The translations under genes and the position numbers were made by a program. From BMS3Bbin07 sp036244995 (lineage in GTDB: Bacteria > Nitrospirota > Thermodesulfovibrionia > Thermodesulfovibrionales > JdFR-85), in the NCBI GenBank assembly GCA_036244995.1, contig BTTF01000021.1:1-27326 (forward strand): DNA of 27,326 nucleotides. Direction: 5' to 3'. Below are positions 1 to 8,307 of the stretch, piece after piece. Within the stretch, counting starts at the first letter, position 1, and each line of letters starts with the position of its first letter. The notes under the pieces were generated by a model. It had not been told where the DNA came from. It saw only the letters and a list, made by a program, of their open reading frames with translations, and did not search any database.

Positions 1-656
1 CCCGCACTCTCTGCCACCCCCGCGTTCTTCATGGCAAGCTTCTTCTTCTCGGAACTCAAGGTCTTCAGCACCTTGACTCCAAGGGGGGTTATACCGTATC
101 CCTTAATCTGATTACTCGTTATCAGATTAAGGGCCTTAAGCTTTTTCATGTTATACCTGATCCTCTCGGCAGGAACCCTAAGCCTCTTTTCAAGGTCCCT
201 TGAAGGCAGATAATCGTATTCCCTCAGCAGCCTCAGTGTCTTTATAATCCAGGGGATTGCGTTCTTCTGGTCGTCAATGATGAGCTTTTCCTTGAGGTTA
301 TAAAGCTCGGAGTCCTTTACGTTACCCATAGCCTTCTTGTAATTCTCGATATCCTCGCCAATGTACTCAAACTCTATTCTGACAGCCCTTTCCTGCTCAA
401 AATCAACCCTCCTTTCAGCCATCTCCTCAAACTCTCTCTGAAAGACTGCAAGAGAGGTATAGCCACACCGATTTAATTCCTCAGGTGTTATATCCGGGAG
501 TTTTTTGAAATCCACATCAAGCACCCTGAGAAGACCAAGATTATATGCCCTGTATATCTTGCCTCTCAGAACCCTGAGGGTATCCCAGGGCTGAAAGGTC
601 AGGGTAATCCTGCCGGCCTTTATATCGTCATGGTATTTTTTAAAAAAACGAAACAT
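1..656 (-). CDS. Winged-helix domain protein, C-terminus cut by window edge
   Basis: An open frame runs from ATG at 656 to the window edge with no stop (218 codons visible), preceded by a good ribosome site (GGAGG about 6 bases upstream). The N-terminus reads MFRFFKKYHDDIKAGRITLT; the middle (about residues 80-130) is rich in Glu, Lys and Arg. About residues 135-200 look like a winged helix: a segment with LPSRDLEKRLRVP followed by a recognition-helix-like stretch (RIRYNMKKLKALNLI) and a wing ending in GYGITPLGVKVL. That final pattern is typical of transcription-regulator-like winged helices. I do not recognise the family by name, and no membrane segment or catalytic motif is visible. It could be a DNA-binding regulator or a structural protein that uses the fold. 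Confidence 0.75.
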   Translation of the reverse strand, partial: MFRFFKKYHDDIKAGRITLTFQPWDTLRVLRGKIYRAYNLGLLRVLDVDFKKLPDITPEELNRCGYTSLAVFQREFEEMAERRVDFEQERAVRIEFEYIGEDIENYKKAMGNVKDSELYNLKEKLIIDDQKNAIPWIIKTLRLLREYDYLPSRDLEKRLRVPAERIRYNMKKLKALNLITSNQIKGYGITPLGVKVLKTLSSEKKKLAMKNAGVAESA

Positions 657-796
657 CTTCAACCTCCATCCATTGTTATAGTCCTTCTCCAGATAATCGA
701 AGAAAGACAAATTAGTAGTTAATTATATATAATACTATATTTTACGGAAAAATTAAAGGATTTTCATTCGGGGGGGGCTGAATAATGTGGATTCCT

Positions 797-1449
797 TCAG
801 GCAAGAAGCACGGATACCAGGCCGACGAGGTATATGCCGTCAAAAACCCCTGCCCCGCCAATACTTAAAAAAAGGACTTCAACCTCTGTATTTGATGAAG
901 CCTCATGAGGTCGGCACCTATCAGTGTACCCATTACACCTGAGATATACGCCACCTGGGGGGCATAATCTCCTGCAATCAGGATTGCCACTGAGGCAGAG
1001 ATTACCGGAGGCACAAAGGCCGGCATAACCACACCCACACCCCTTACAGGTTTGCTCAGCAAATAGGCAACCAGCGACGTAATGGCAGTGGCCACAAAGG
1101 TTACTGTAAAAGGCACCTGCATCAGGAGATAAAGGCTCAGAAGGCCGGGGAGAATGGCTCCTCCGAGATTTACAGCAATTACCCTCTCTGCGGTCCGGGG
1201 AACCTTGATACCCATAAAAGTGTGCAGCAAGGCGGATACGTCATCAACGGGCATGGAATCTTCAGCTTCTTCCCTATGCACGGGAATATTTATACTGCTT
1301 CCAAGAAGACACACTATAAAAAAGACATACCCGCACAACGGGTTCAACCCGAGCTTGGCAAAGGCCAAAGCCGGGGCAAGGGCAAAGAGGACGGGTATCA
1401 GCAAAAGCAAGAGGATAAACAGCATCAGGGAAACGGGAAGAAATATCAT
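797..1449 (-). CDS. DUF1614 membrane protein with conserved C-terminus displaced by a frameshift
   Basis: The frame from ATG 1449 encodes 194 residues and stops at TAA 867-865. It is very hydrophobic, with an N-terminal membrane segment (about 2-30), a second (about 38-52) and several more from about residue 95 onward. The stretch VVMPAFVPPVISASVAIL and the later GTLIGADLMRL are characteristic of the DUF1614 family. The stop lies inside a run of seven T (873-867 on the gene strand). Moving one base back continues as SIGGAGVFDGIYLVGLV and ends at TGA 799-797, which is the conserved family C-terminus (IGGAG.FDGI). The gene is therefore drawn to 797. It may be a real frameshift, a recoding event or a homopolymer error. 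The start has no clear Shine-Dalgarno. Function is unknown. Confidence 0.75.
867..873 (-). other. T7 homopolymer at the DUF1614 frame break
   Basis: On the gene strand the sequence is TCC TTT TTT TAA. Seven T are immediately followed by AA, so the run itself creates the stop. One extra T would restore the conserved C-terminus. Bacterial polymerase slippage usually needs longer runs, so an assembly or sequencing indel is a serious alternative. Confidence 0.6.
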
Positions 1450-1587
1450 ATTGTTAACATATCAAGTATGCCGGGGAAAAGCAAGCCAGGCTCTCCAGAT
1501 GAAAAATTCTTCAATATAAATTTTTCATCTTGCCATACCCTTTAATAAAAAGTTAAAGTAAATTTTATTTTATCCAAAGGAGCTTTA

Positions 1588-2850
1588 ATGCCCATTTTTG
1601 GTGAACTCTTCTTAAGCGAGATACTTAAAAAACCAATCCTTGATTTGAAGGGAGACAACCTCGGCACCCTGAGGGATATAATAATCGTGAAGGGAGAGCC
1701 TCTCCCTGAGATGAAGTCCTTAATAGTTTCGCGAAAGAAGAAAAAACTCCTGGTACCATGGGAGACAATGAGCATATTCAACAAGAGGGTAATGGCCTCC
1801 ACATTAAACAGTGATGAGCTTGCCCCGTATGAACCCTCGGATGAAGACCTGCTTGCCGTCAGGGATATCCTTGACAAACAGATAGTTGACGCCACCGGGG
1901 CAAAGGTGGTAAGGGTGAATGATATAAAGCTTGAAGGATTTGAGGGAAAGGCCATACTTGTGGCCGTAGATGTTGGAATGAGGGGAATCCTGAGGAGGCT
2001 GGGCATTGAACGGCAGGGAAACGAGTTTTTTAAACTCTTCAGGATAGAGTTGCCACATAATCTGATAAGCTGGACCTATATCCAGCCACTTGAGCCAAAA
2101 CTCAAGACCATTGCACTGACGGTGCCGAGACAGATGCTTGCCAACCTGCACCCCGCAGATATTGCCGAGATTATAAGCTCCGTCTCCAGAGAGGAAGGAA
2201 CGAGCCTGTTTACAGACCTTGACCTGAAGACTGCTGCCGAGACCCTTTCCGAGCTTGAGCCGGATGTGCAGGCAAGCATAATAACAGAGATGGAGCCGGA
2301 GAAGGCATCGGACATAATTGAGGAGATGCCCCCGGATGAGGCAGCAGATATCCTCGGAGATTTGCCGACAGAAAAGATGAAGGCCCTCCTTGAAAGTATA
2401 GATCAGGAAGATGCAGAGGATATACAGGAACTCCTGGAACATGAAGAGAATACCGCAGGGGGCCTGATGACAAATGAGTTCATTGCCTATGAACCGGAGA
2501 TCAAGGTCTCCGAGGCCATTGAGAGGTTCAAGAGAGACGCTGCCGAAATAGAGACAATCTATTATATATACATAATAGATACTGATGAGAAGTTGATCGG
2601 AGTCCTTTCCCTCAGGGAGCTCATCCTTGCAGATCCGGGGAAAACCCTTTCGGATATAATGGTTACAAACCTGAAGACCCTCAAGCCTGAGGATGACGAA
2701 AATGTAGTGGCGGCAGCCATATCAAAGTATAACCTCGCAGCAATACCGGTTGTCGACAATAATAATGAGCTGCTCGGTATTGTCACAATGGATGACATTA
2801 TAGACAGGATACTGCCACCAAAGGCAAAGCGAAAGCGTAAAAAGGTCTGA
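1588..2850 (+). CDS. Soluble PRC-barrel + MgtE N-domain + CBS-pair protein (putative Mg2+ sensor)
   Basis: A 420-residue protein without membrane segments. Residues about 5-75 and 85-160 look like PRC-barrel-type beta domains (DLKGDNLGTLRDI; DATGAKVVRVNDI). Residues about 187-285 carry the helical repeats of the MgtE N-domain (HPADIAEII, then LEPDVQASII, MPPDEAADILGDL). Two CBS motifs follow (about 292-350 and 352-412; the second has AIPVVDNNNELLGIVTMDDI). This is the cytosolic half of the Mg2+ channel MgtE, where Mg2+ binding gates the pore, but the MgtE membrane domain is missing. The next gene is an Nramp-type transporter, so I infer that this protein senses Mg2+ and regulates it. Start: AAAGGAG seven bases before the ATG. 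Confidence 0.9.
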   Translation: MPIFGELFLSEILKKPILDLKGDNLGTLRDIIIVKGEPLPEMKSLIVSRKKKKLLVPWETMSIFNKRVMASTLNSDELAPYEPSDEDLLAVRDILDKQIVDATGAKVVRVNDIKLEGFEGKAILVAVDVGMRGILRRLGIERQGNEFFKLFRIELPHNLISWTYIQPLEPKLKTIALTVPRQMLANLHPADIAEIISSVSREEGTSLFTDLDLKTAAETLSELEPDVQASIITEMEPEKASDIIEEMPPDEAADILGDLPTEKMKALLESIDQEDAEDIQELLEHEENTAGGLMTNEFIAYEPEIKVSEAIERFKRDAAEIETIYYIYIIDTDEKLIGVLSLRELILADPGKTLSDIMVTNLKTLKPEDDENVVAAAISKYNLAAIPVVDNNNELLGIVTMDDIIDRILPPKAKRKRKKV

Positions 2851-2952
2851 ATCAGTCACCTGTCGTCAGTCACTGGTCACTCCGTACCTTGCACTTTCCC
2901 GGCACTAATCGTTTCAGAACGAAGTAATGACAAAGGATGCCGTAGGCAAAAC

Positions 2953-4182
2953 ATGAAAAGATATTTTATAAGGATAGCTCTTTTTTTCTCTGTGTTTGGT
3001 CCCGGGATAATCACCGCCAACATTGATAACGATGCCAGCGGGATTACCACTTACTCTGTTGCCGGCGCAAGGTTTGGCTATGCACTCTTGTGGACACTCC
3101 TTCCAACCACTGTCTCGCTGATAGTTGTGCAGGAGATGATCGCCCGCATGGGCGTTGTTACCGGCAAGGGGCTCTCGGATCTTATCAGGGAAAACTTCGG
3201 GGTAAAAGTCACCTTTTACATGATGTTGGGTCTCTTTGTTGCAAACCTCGGCACAACAATTGCCAATCTCGCGGGCTGGGCTGCAAGTATGGAGATGCTT
3301 GGATTCAGCAAGTATGCAATGGTACCGGTTGGGTCAATAGCCATATGGTTACTTGTCACAAAGGGTACATACCGTACAGTGGAGAGGGTCCTTCTTCTGG
3401 CATGTATCATTTACATCGGCTATGTGGTATCCGGGATCATGGCAAAACCGGACTGGTCCCTTGTATTCAAGAGACTGGTAGTACCTGAAATCAAGACAGA
3501 CCCTGAGTACATCATGTTGACAATAGCAATAATCGGCACAACCATCACACCCTGGATGCAGTTCTACCTCCAGTCCTCTATTGCTGAAAAAGGTATTAAA
3601 AAGAAGGACTACGGGGCCTCAAGACTGGATGTGGTGCTGGGGTGCGCTATCACGGACATAGTCTCCTTCTTCATAATTGTTACCTGTGCCACCGTCCTGT
3701 TCCCGGCTAACATAAGGATTAACGAGGCAAGCGAGGCAGCCATGGCACTAAAACCCTTTGCAGGCAAGTTTTCATCCCTTATCTTTGCAGTAAGCCTTGC
3801 AAATGCCTCGTTGCTTGGAGCAATTATCGTCCCACTGGCAACTGCCTACTATACGTGCGAAGCAATGGGATGGGAGACAGGCGTCAACAAGACCTTTAAA
3901 GAGGCCCCCCAATTCATGTGGATTTATACCTCAATTATCATAATTGCCTCGTTTCTGGTTCTGATCCCCGGGGCTCCCCTTGTTACGCTTATGGTCATGT
4001 CATCTGTTGTTAACGGCCTCATTCTGCCATTTGTCCTCTTTTATGCACTGAAGCTGGCGAACAACAAAAAGATCATGGGGGATTACACCAATTCACGCCT
4101 ATTCAACATCATCGCCTGGGCCACGATCAGTGTTATCGTAATTCTTACTGTATTAATGCTATTGTTTATTTTTGTGTTATAA
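2953..4182 (+). CDS. Nramp-family divalent metal transporter, non-canonical metal site (NRMT-like)
   Basis: A 409-residue protein with about eleven membrane segments. The N-terminus FFSVFGPGIITANIDNDASG and then AGARFGYALLW match TM1 of the Nramp (SLC11) family. In manganese/iron Nramps TM1 has DPGN; here the aligned residues are D27-A-S-G30, keeping Asp but losing Asn. In TM6 the usual MPH is replaced by T199-P-W201, removing the sulfur ligand that favours Mn/Fe over hard ions. Loss of these residues is known from the Nramp-related Mg2+ transporters, and the upstream gene encodes an MgtE-type regulatory module, so Mg2+ is the likely substrate (inference). Start: ATG 2953 with a weak ribosome site; the gene follows its partner by 102 bases and is probably co-transcribed with it. 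Confidence 0.88.
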   Translation: MKRYFIRIALFFSVFGPGIITANIDNDASGITTYSVAGARFGYALLWTLLPTTVSLIVVQEMIARMGVVTGKGLSDLIRENFGVKVTFYMMLGLFVANLGTTIANLAGWAASMEMLGFSKYAMVPVGSIAIWLLVTKGTYRTVERVLLLACIIYIGYVVSGIMAKPDWSLVFKRLVVPEIKTDPEYIMLTIAIIGTTITPWMQFYLQSSIAEKGIKKKDYGASRLDVVLGCAITDIVSFFIIVTCATVLFPANIRINEASEAAMALKPFAGKFSSLIFAVSLANASLLGAIIVPLATAYYTCEAMGWETGVNKTFKEAPQFMWIYTSIIIIASFLVLIPGAPLVTLMVMSSVVNGLILPFVLFYALKLANNKKIMGDYTNSRLFNIIAWATISVIVILTVLMLLFIFVL

Positions 4183-4207
4183 TTTCAGTAGCAAGGGGGA
4201 GGAGTAA

Positions 4208-5341
4208 TTGCCCGTCAATTCAACCAATCCGACCAGGTATAAACCTGCAATACAAAAGGACATGGACAAGAAGTCAATTATTTTTAAAACCATCGAATGG
4301 GCAGACAATCGGGTAAGGATTCTTGATCAGAGCAGGTTACCCCTTGAGGTCGTATACATAGACTGCAGCGATTACAGAATGGTGGCGGATGCCGTCAAAA
4401 CCCTTAAGATCCGGGGGGCTCCTGCCATCGGGATTGCTGCAGCAATGGGGGTTGCCCTCTCTGCACAGGATATAAGGGCATCCTCATTTGAAGAGTTTAT
4501 GGCCTCCCTCAAACCCCTTATGGATACAATGATATCTACAAGGCCGACTGCAGTTAATATCCGCTGGGCCATGGACAGGATAAAAGCTCTCCTGTTGAAG
4601 AATCGGCATCAGGGTATAGAGGCCCTGAAGAAAATGCTCATTGACGAGGCAAAGGCCATACTTGAGGAGGACATCACAGCAAACAGGGCAATCGGGAGCT
4701 GGGGCGCTGAGTTTATAAAGGACGGCGCAACTGTCCTGACACACTGCAACGCAGGTGCACTCGCAACCGGGGGCTACGGTACAGCCACAGCACCTATTCT
4801 TGTTGCCAGGGAGCAGGGAAAAGAGGTGCAGGTTATTGCTGATGAGACAAGGCCCGTGCTTCAGGGGGCAAGACTGACCACGTGGGAGCTGATGCAGACA
4901 GGCGTGCCGGTAACCCTCATAACCGATAACTCTGCCGGAGCACTAATGAAAAAGGGCATGATAGACTTGTGTATAGTGGGAACAGACCGTACTGCAGGAA
5001 ACGGTGATGTAGCAAACAAGATAGGCACCTATTCCGTGGCTGTCCTTGCAAAGGAGAATAATATTCCCTTTTATGTCGCTGCCCCCTTAAGCAGTATTGA
5101 TTTCAGCATCCCCTCCGGGGAGGAGATACCGATAGAGCAACGCCCTGCTGAAGAGGTAACACACATATATGGTCACCCGGTTGCACCGGAAGGAGTCAGG
5201 GTTATCAATATGGCCTTTGACGTTACTCCTGCAAGGTATATCAGCGCTATAATCACTGAAAAGGGAGTTTTTAAGCCCGGTGACTTAAAAAAACTGACAC
5301 TCAAGGGAGTGAATCTCCCGGAGTTGAGACTAAAGCCTTGA
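4208..5341 (+). CDS. mtnA: S-methyl-5-thioribose-1-phosphate isomerase
   Basis: Converts methylthioribose-1-phosphate to methylthioribulose-1-phosphate in methionine salvage. Sequence signatures of the MtnA/eIF2B-related family are clear: KIRGAPAIGIAAAMG, LTHCNAGALATGGYGTA and VGTDRTAGNGDVANKIGTY. The catalytic Cys and Asp correspond to Cys180 and Asp260. TTG at 4208 is the favoured start because GGAGGAG lies just upstream with good spacing. An ATG at 4262 (MDKKSIIFKTIEW) would remove 18 residues and give 359 residues, nearer the usual family length, but its ribosome site is too close. No other salvage gene is in the window, so the pathway is not otherwise visible. Confidence 0.95.
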   Translation: MPVNSTNPTRYKPAIQKDMDKKSIIFKTIEWADNRVRILDQSRLPLEVVYIDCSDYRMVADAVKTLKIRGAPAIGIAAAMGVALSAQDIRASSFEEFMASLKPLMDTMISTRPTAVNIRWAMDRIKALLLKNRHQGIEALKKMLIDEAKAILEEDITANRAIGSWGAEFIKDGATVLTHCNAGALATGGYGTATAPILVAREQGKEVQVIADETRPVLQGARLTTWELMQTGVPVTLITDNSAGALMKKGMIDLCIVGTDRTAGNGDVANKIGTYSVAVLAKENNIPFYVAAPLSSIDFSIPSGEEIPIEQRPAEEVTHIYGHPVAPEGVRVINMAFDVTPARYISAIITEKGVFKPGDLKKLTLKGVNLPELRLKP

Positions 5342-5367
5342 CTTTAGACTCAATTATCCCCTATCAT
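5338..5367 (+). promoter_or_regulatory. Candidate sigma70 promoter before the prenyl synthase gene
   Basis: TTGACT, an 18-base spacer, then TATCAT. The -35 box overlaps the mtnA stop codon. A second AT-rich region with TATGCT and TATAAC lies at about 5380-5396, so the exact -10 is uncertain. Confidence 0.4.
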
Positions 5368-5427
5368 GTCAACTGTATGTTATGCTATGTATAACAAATC
5401 TTACAGATACCCCCTAATAAAAAAGGT

Positions 5428-6426
5428 ATGCCAGAACTAATCTGTGATGTAAACACCGTGTTTTCCACTTATTCAGGAGAACTTGGCAAGGTAGAAACCG
5501 AACTCCTGAATCTGTTCAATAGTTCAGCTCTAATGATACCCTCCATCGGAGGCCATGTTGTTCGAAGCGGGGGCAAGAGACTCCGTCCGCTTTTCCTTGT
5601 ACTCAGTGCGGAATTATGTGACTACAGAGGGCACCCCCGGATTATCCTTGCAAGTGTCATTGAGGCTATCCACACGGCATCGTTACTCCACGATGATGTG
5701 GTTGACAGCGCAGAACTAAGGAGGGGCAGCCCCACGGCACACTCTATCTGGGGCAATCAGGTAGTGGTCCTTGTAGGTGATTTCCTGTACTCCAACGCCT
5801 TAAGAATAGCCGTTCACCAGGAGAATCAGAAGATTATGGAGGCCCTTTCAGAAGCAACTGCCAGGATGACGGAAGGAGAACTGCTTCAGTTGAGCCGGAT
5901 CGCCGATCCGGAGATCAAGGAGGGAGAATACCTGCAGATAATATCGGCCAAGACAGGGGCACTTATCTCTGCTGCATGCAGGATCGGGGCTATACTCGGT
6001 AATAAAGATAGCCGATATGTAGAGGCCCTGTCCAGATTCGGCATGAAAACCGGAATGGCCTTTCAGATGATGGATGACATCCTTGATTACATGGCCGTTG
6101 AATCAAGGCTCGGCAAGAGACCCGGCAAAGACATTGAAGAAGGAAAGATAACCATGCCCCTTATATACCTCCTGCAGGTATGCAACAAAGAGGAGAAGAG
6201 GGAAGTGAAAGAGATAGTGACCGGCATGGGCGTGGATCAAGGAAGTGACGGCAGCCTGGCAAGACTTGGTTTCCTTTTCCGGAAATATAACACAATTGAA
6301 GAATCAATGAATCGCGCCAAGGGCCTTGTACAGGAGGCAAAAGAGTCACTTGAGGTCTTTGCTTCCTCTCCCGCCAATGAGGCACTTTTCTGCCTTGCTG
6401 ATTATGCCCTGTTCAGGAGCAGCTAA
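5428..6426 (+). CDS. ispB: Trans-polyprenyl diphosphate synthase (octaprenyl/heptaprenyl type)
   Basis: A 332-residue all-helical prenyltransferase that extends allylic diphosphates with isopentenyl diphosphate, normally to make the quinone side chain. Both aspartate-rich motifs are present: first LLHDDVVDSAELRRG with D89-D90-V-V-D93, second FQMMDDILDY with D216-D217 and D220. GGKRLRPLFLVLSAEL (about residues 49-64) is the usual substrate-binding segment. Length and motifs fit long-chain synthases such as IspB/HepT; the product chain length cannot be read from sequence alone. The start is ATG 5428 with a modest AAGG site very close by. The stop overlaps the next ATG (TAATG), so translation of the AMMECR1 gene is coupled. 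Confidence 0.9.
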   Translation: MPELICDVNTVFSTYSGELGKVETELLNLFNSSALMIPSIGGHVVRSGGKRLRPLFLVLSAELCDYRGHPRIILASVIEAIHTASLLHDDVVDSAELRRGSPTAHSIWGNQVVVLVGDFLYSNALRIAVHQENQKIMEALSEATARMTEGELLQLSRIADPEIKEGEYLQIISAKTGALISAACRIGAILGNKDSRYVEALSRFGMKTGMAFQMMDDILDYMAVESRLGKRPGKDIEEGKITMPLIYLLQVCNKEEKREVKEIVTGMGVDQGSDGSLARLGFLFRKYNTIEESMNRAKGLVQEAKESLEVFASSPANEALFCLADYALFRSS

Positions 6427-6935
6427 TGCATCCCCTTGTATCACTTGCCAAAAGGGCTGTAGAGGAGTATGTCAAACACGGGCATGTTATTAATGCACCG
6501 GCGGAGTTGACACCGGAGATGCAGGAAAGGGCAGGGGTATTTGTATCGCTGAAAAAAGCCGGACAACTCAGGGGATGTATCGGCACCTTTGCTCCCACAA
6601 CGGCAAACGTGGCAGAGGAGATAATCAAGAACGCAATTGCCGCCGCCACTCAGGACCCGCGGTTTGCCCCTGTTGATGAAGAGGAACTGGAGACACTCAC
6701 TTACTCGGTTGACGTATTGTCGGAACCCGGGCAGGTAACGGATTTAAAACAGCTTGACCCCGAAAAGTACGGTGTTATTGTCGTTAAAGGGTTACAGAAG
6801 GGTCTTCTCCTGCCGGATATTGAGGGGGTTACAACTGTAGACGAACAGTTGAGGATAGCCAGGATAAAAGCCGGAATATCTCCTCATGATGAGGAGTGCG
6901 TGATTTACCGCTTTAAAGTCAAAAGATACCATTGA
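6426..6935 (+). CDS. AMMECR1-domain protein (AmmeMemoRadiSam protein A type)
   Basis: A 169-residue protein almost entirely made of the AMMECR1 domain. The invariant segment LRGCIGTFAPTTANVAEEI is at about residues 48-66, and YGVIVVKGLQKGLLLPDIEG is at about 114-133. In many bacteria it forms a gene set with a Memo-like protein and a radical SAM enzyme (the AmmeMemoRadiSam system, of uncertain function), but neither partner is in this window. It overlaps the prenyl synthase stop by one base and the following gene by four bases, placing it inside a translationally coupled operon. The biochemical activity of the family is not established. Confidence 0.88.
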   Translation: MHPLVSLAKRAVEEYVKHGHVINAPAELTPEMQERAGVFVSLKKAGQLRGCIGTFAPTTANVAEEIIKNAIAAATQDPRFAPVDEEELETLTYSVDVLSEPGQVTDLKQLDPEKYGVIVVKGLQKGLLLPDIEGVTTVDEQLRIARIKAGISPHDEECVIYRFKVKRYH

Positions 6936-7273
6936 ACGAAAAGACCAGACTTGAACAGGAACTTGAGAAGGTTCAGAATAAGGGCAAACAATGGAGAGGC
7001 ATAGTCGCCCTGCTCTTTGTCCTTTTACTGCTTGCCGCCCTGTATATAGTCAATCTCCGGCAAAAGCTCTATGATGCCCATGAGATGATCAGGGCGTTAA
7101 ACCTCAAAACCGATACACTGGGTCTTGAAATAGAGACCTTAAAGGTTGATACCGCAAGATGTTCAGATGCCTTAACCGTTCCGGAAGAGGCGGGGAAAGA
7201 GAAACAGGGACTCAATTTAATCCCGGAAGGCCTTGAAAAAACAATTGGAGAATCGAAGGACCTTCAACCTTAA
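6932..7273 (+). CDS. Small single-pass membrane coiled-coil protein
   Basis: A 113-residue protein starting at TTG 6932, which overlaps the AMMECR1 stop (ATTGA). There is a charged N-terminus (about 1-22), one membrane segment rich in Leu and Val (about 23-43, IVALLFVLLLLAALYIV), then a helical, coiled-coil-like region with heptad-like Leu spacing (about 45-82) and a polar tail. It resembles the many small envelope coiled-coil proteins found in Gram-negative genomes. I do not recognise the family. No strong ribosome site is visible, so expression probably depends on coupling to the upstream gene. Confidence 0.65.
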   Translation: MNEKTRLEQELEKVQNKGKQWRGIVALLFVLLLLAALYIVNLRQKLYDAHEMIRALNLKTDTLGLEIETLKVDTARCSDALTVPEEAGKEKQGLNLIPEGLEKTIGESKDLQP

Positions 7274-7294
7274 CTTGTTGAATTTTCAAGAGAA

Positions 7295-7978
7295 ATGGGC
7301 ACTGAAGAGGCTGATTTTCGCAAAGAGGTAAATGGGTTACATGCAAGGCTCGGCAGCCTGAATCCATATGAGTTATTAGGTATCCCGCCGGGTGCTGATA
7401 CAGAAACCCTGAAACGCAGCTATTACAGAATGGCCCGCCGGTTTCACCCGGACCGTTATTACAGCTCTGCACAGGACGAACTGAGGCATAAATTAACAGA
7501 CCTCTTAGATGCCATAAGCAGGGCATATGAAACCCTCAAGCAAGGGGTTCCCGGCGAGGAGGCCCCCTCCACCAGGACAGACTCATCAGAAGCAGAGCTT
7601 CCGGCACATTGGAAGGAGACTCAGGCTGAGGAACAATACCGGAGAGGAGTCCTTGAATACAAAGCCGGTAACTACTGGCAGGCTATTGATGCATTTGGAT
7701 GGGCAACGCGGCTGAATCCGAAAAAGCCCAAATACTGGAGCCGCCTCTCTCTTGCACTGACAAAAATCCCCGGAAGGCTCAAACAGGCTGAAGAGGCAAT
7801 TCTTGAGGCAATAAAACTTGAACCCTTCAGGGCCGATAACTATGCCCGGCTCGGAGGCATATACCTCAAGGCCGGGCTGAAAAAACGTGCAAGGACGCAC
7901 TTTGAAAAGGCCCTCATGTTTGACTCCGGAAATGAAGAAGCATTAAAGGGGCTTGAAGAGCTTGTGGCGCTCAGTTAG
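7295..7978 (+). CDS. J-domain protein with C-terminal TPR repeats
   Basis: A 227-residue protein. Residues about 19-80 form a J-domain (NPYELLGIPPGADTETLKRS), with the Hsp70-stimulating tripeptide H51-P52-D53 intact. After a linker rich in Ser, Glu and Pro, residues about 108-222 contain tandem tetratricopeptide repeats (EEQYRRGVLEYKAGNYWQAI; AEEAILEAIKLEPF; YARLGGIYLKAGLKKRARTH). It lacks the Gly/Phe and zinc-finger regions of DnaJ, so it is a specialised co-chaperone that probably delivers particular partners to a DnaK homologue. No dnaK is in the window. It is last in the plus-strand gene series and overlaps the convergent gene's end by four bases. Confidence 0.88.
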   Translation: MGTEEADFRKEVNGLHARLGSLNPYELLGIPPGADTETLKRSYYRMARRFHPDRYYSSAQDELRHKLTDLLDAISRAYETLKQGVPGEEAPSTRTDSSEAELPAHWKETQAEEQYRRGVLEYKAGNYWQAIDAFGWATRLNPKKPKYWSRLSLALTKIPGRLKQAEEAILEAIKLEPFRADNYARLGGIYLKAGLKKRARTHFEKALMFDSGNEEALKGLEELVALS

Positions 7979-8307
7979 AATTCAGGAAAGACCTTGATGG
8001 TCAGCGTCTCCGAACCGTTAACCTGACAGCTTGCAGCCAAAATCCCACCTTCTATGTATTCCAGATGAAAGTCTCCACACCCCTGGGCCACAAGACTCTT
8101 TGCATTGGCCGGACAGCCCTCTTCACACCCGACAACCCCCCTGATCATCTTCGGGAGCAGACCCTCAAGATTCAGCCCCTCCAGTTGCAGCCTCTTCTTG
8201 TCCGCAAACTCCCGTATACGCGCTACCACCCCTGCTGTATCCATATGAAAGGGGTTTTCTACAGTTATTGAAAGGGATTCTCCCTCAATAGTGACTTCTA
8301 TATCCAT
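7975..8307 (-). CDS. Hypothetical four-cysteine protein
   Basis: A 110-residue protein of unknown function. Its beta-rich N-terminus begins MDIEVTIEGESLSITVENPF, followed by a helical stretch and a cysteine cluster (GCEEGCPANAKSLVAQGCG) with Cys61, Cys65 and Cys77, then Cys94. This spacing could bind a metal or an Fe-S cluster, but it does not match a standard ferredoxin motif. The start is well supported by AAGGAGG four bases upstream; that site and the first 23 bases lie inside the end of the GroES-like gene, so the two are translated from one message. It is last in a minus-strand group with purE and purC. I cannot name the family. Confidence 0.75.
   Translation of the reverse strand: MDIEVTIEGESLSITVENPFHMDTAGVVARIREFADKKRLQLEGLNLEGLLPKMIRGVVGCEEGCPANAKSLVAQGCGDFHLEYIEGGILAASCQVNGSETLTIKVFPEF

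Noticed and set aside
1154..1545. Two plus-strand open frames opposite DUF1614
   Set aside because: They lie antisense to a clear membrane protein gene and have no domain or start signal.
1804..2442. Minus-strand open frame opposite the MgtE-like gene
   Set aside because: Antisense shadow of a well-supported gene; no ribosome site and no recognisable domain.
2851..2952. Repeated CAGTCAC-like words between the MgtE-like gene and the Nramp gene
   Set aside because: The repeats are short and irregular, without symmetry or fixed spacing; no regulatory site could be supported.
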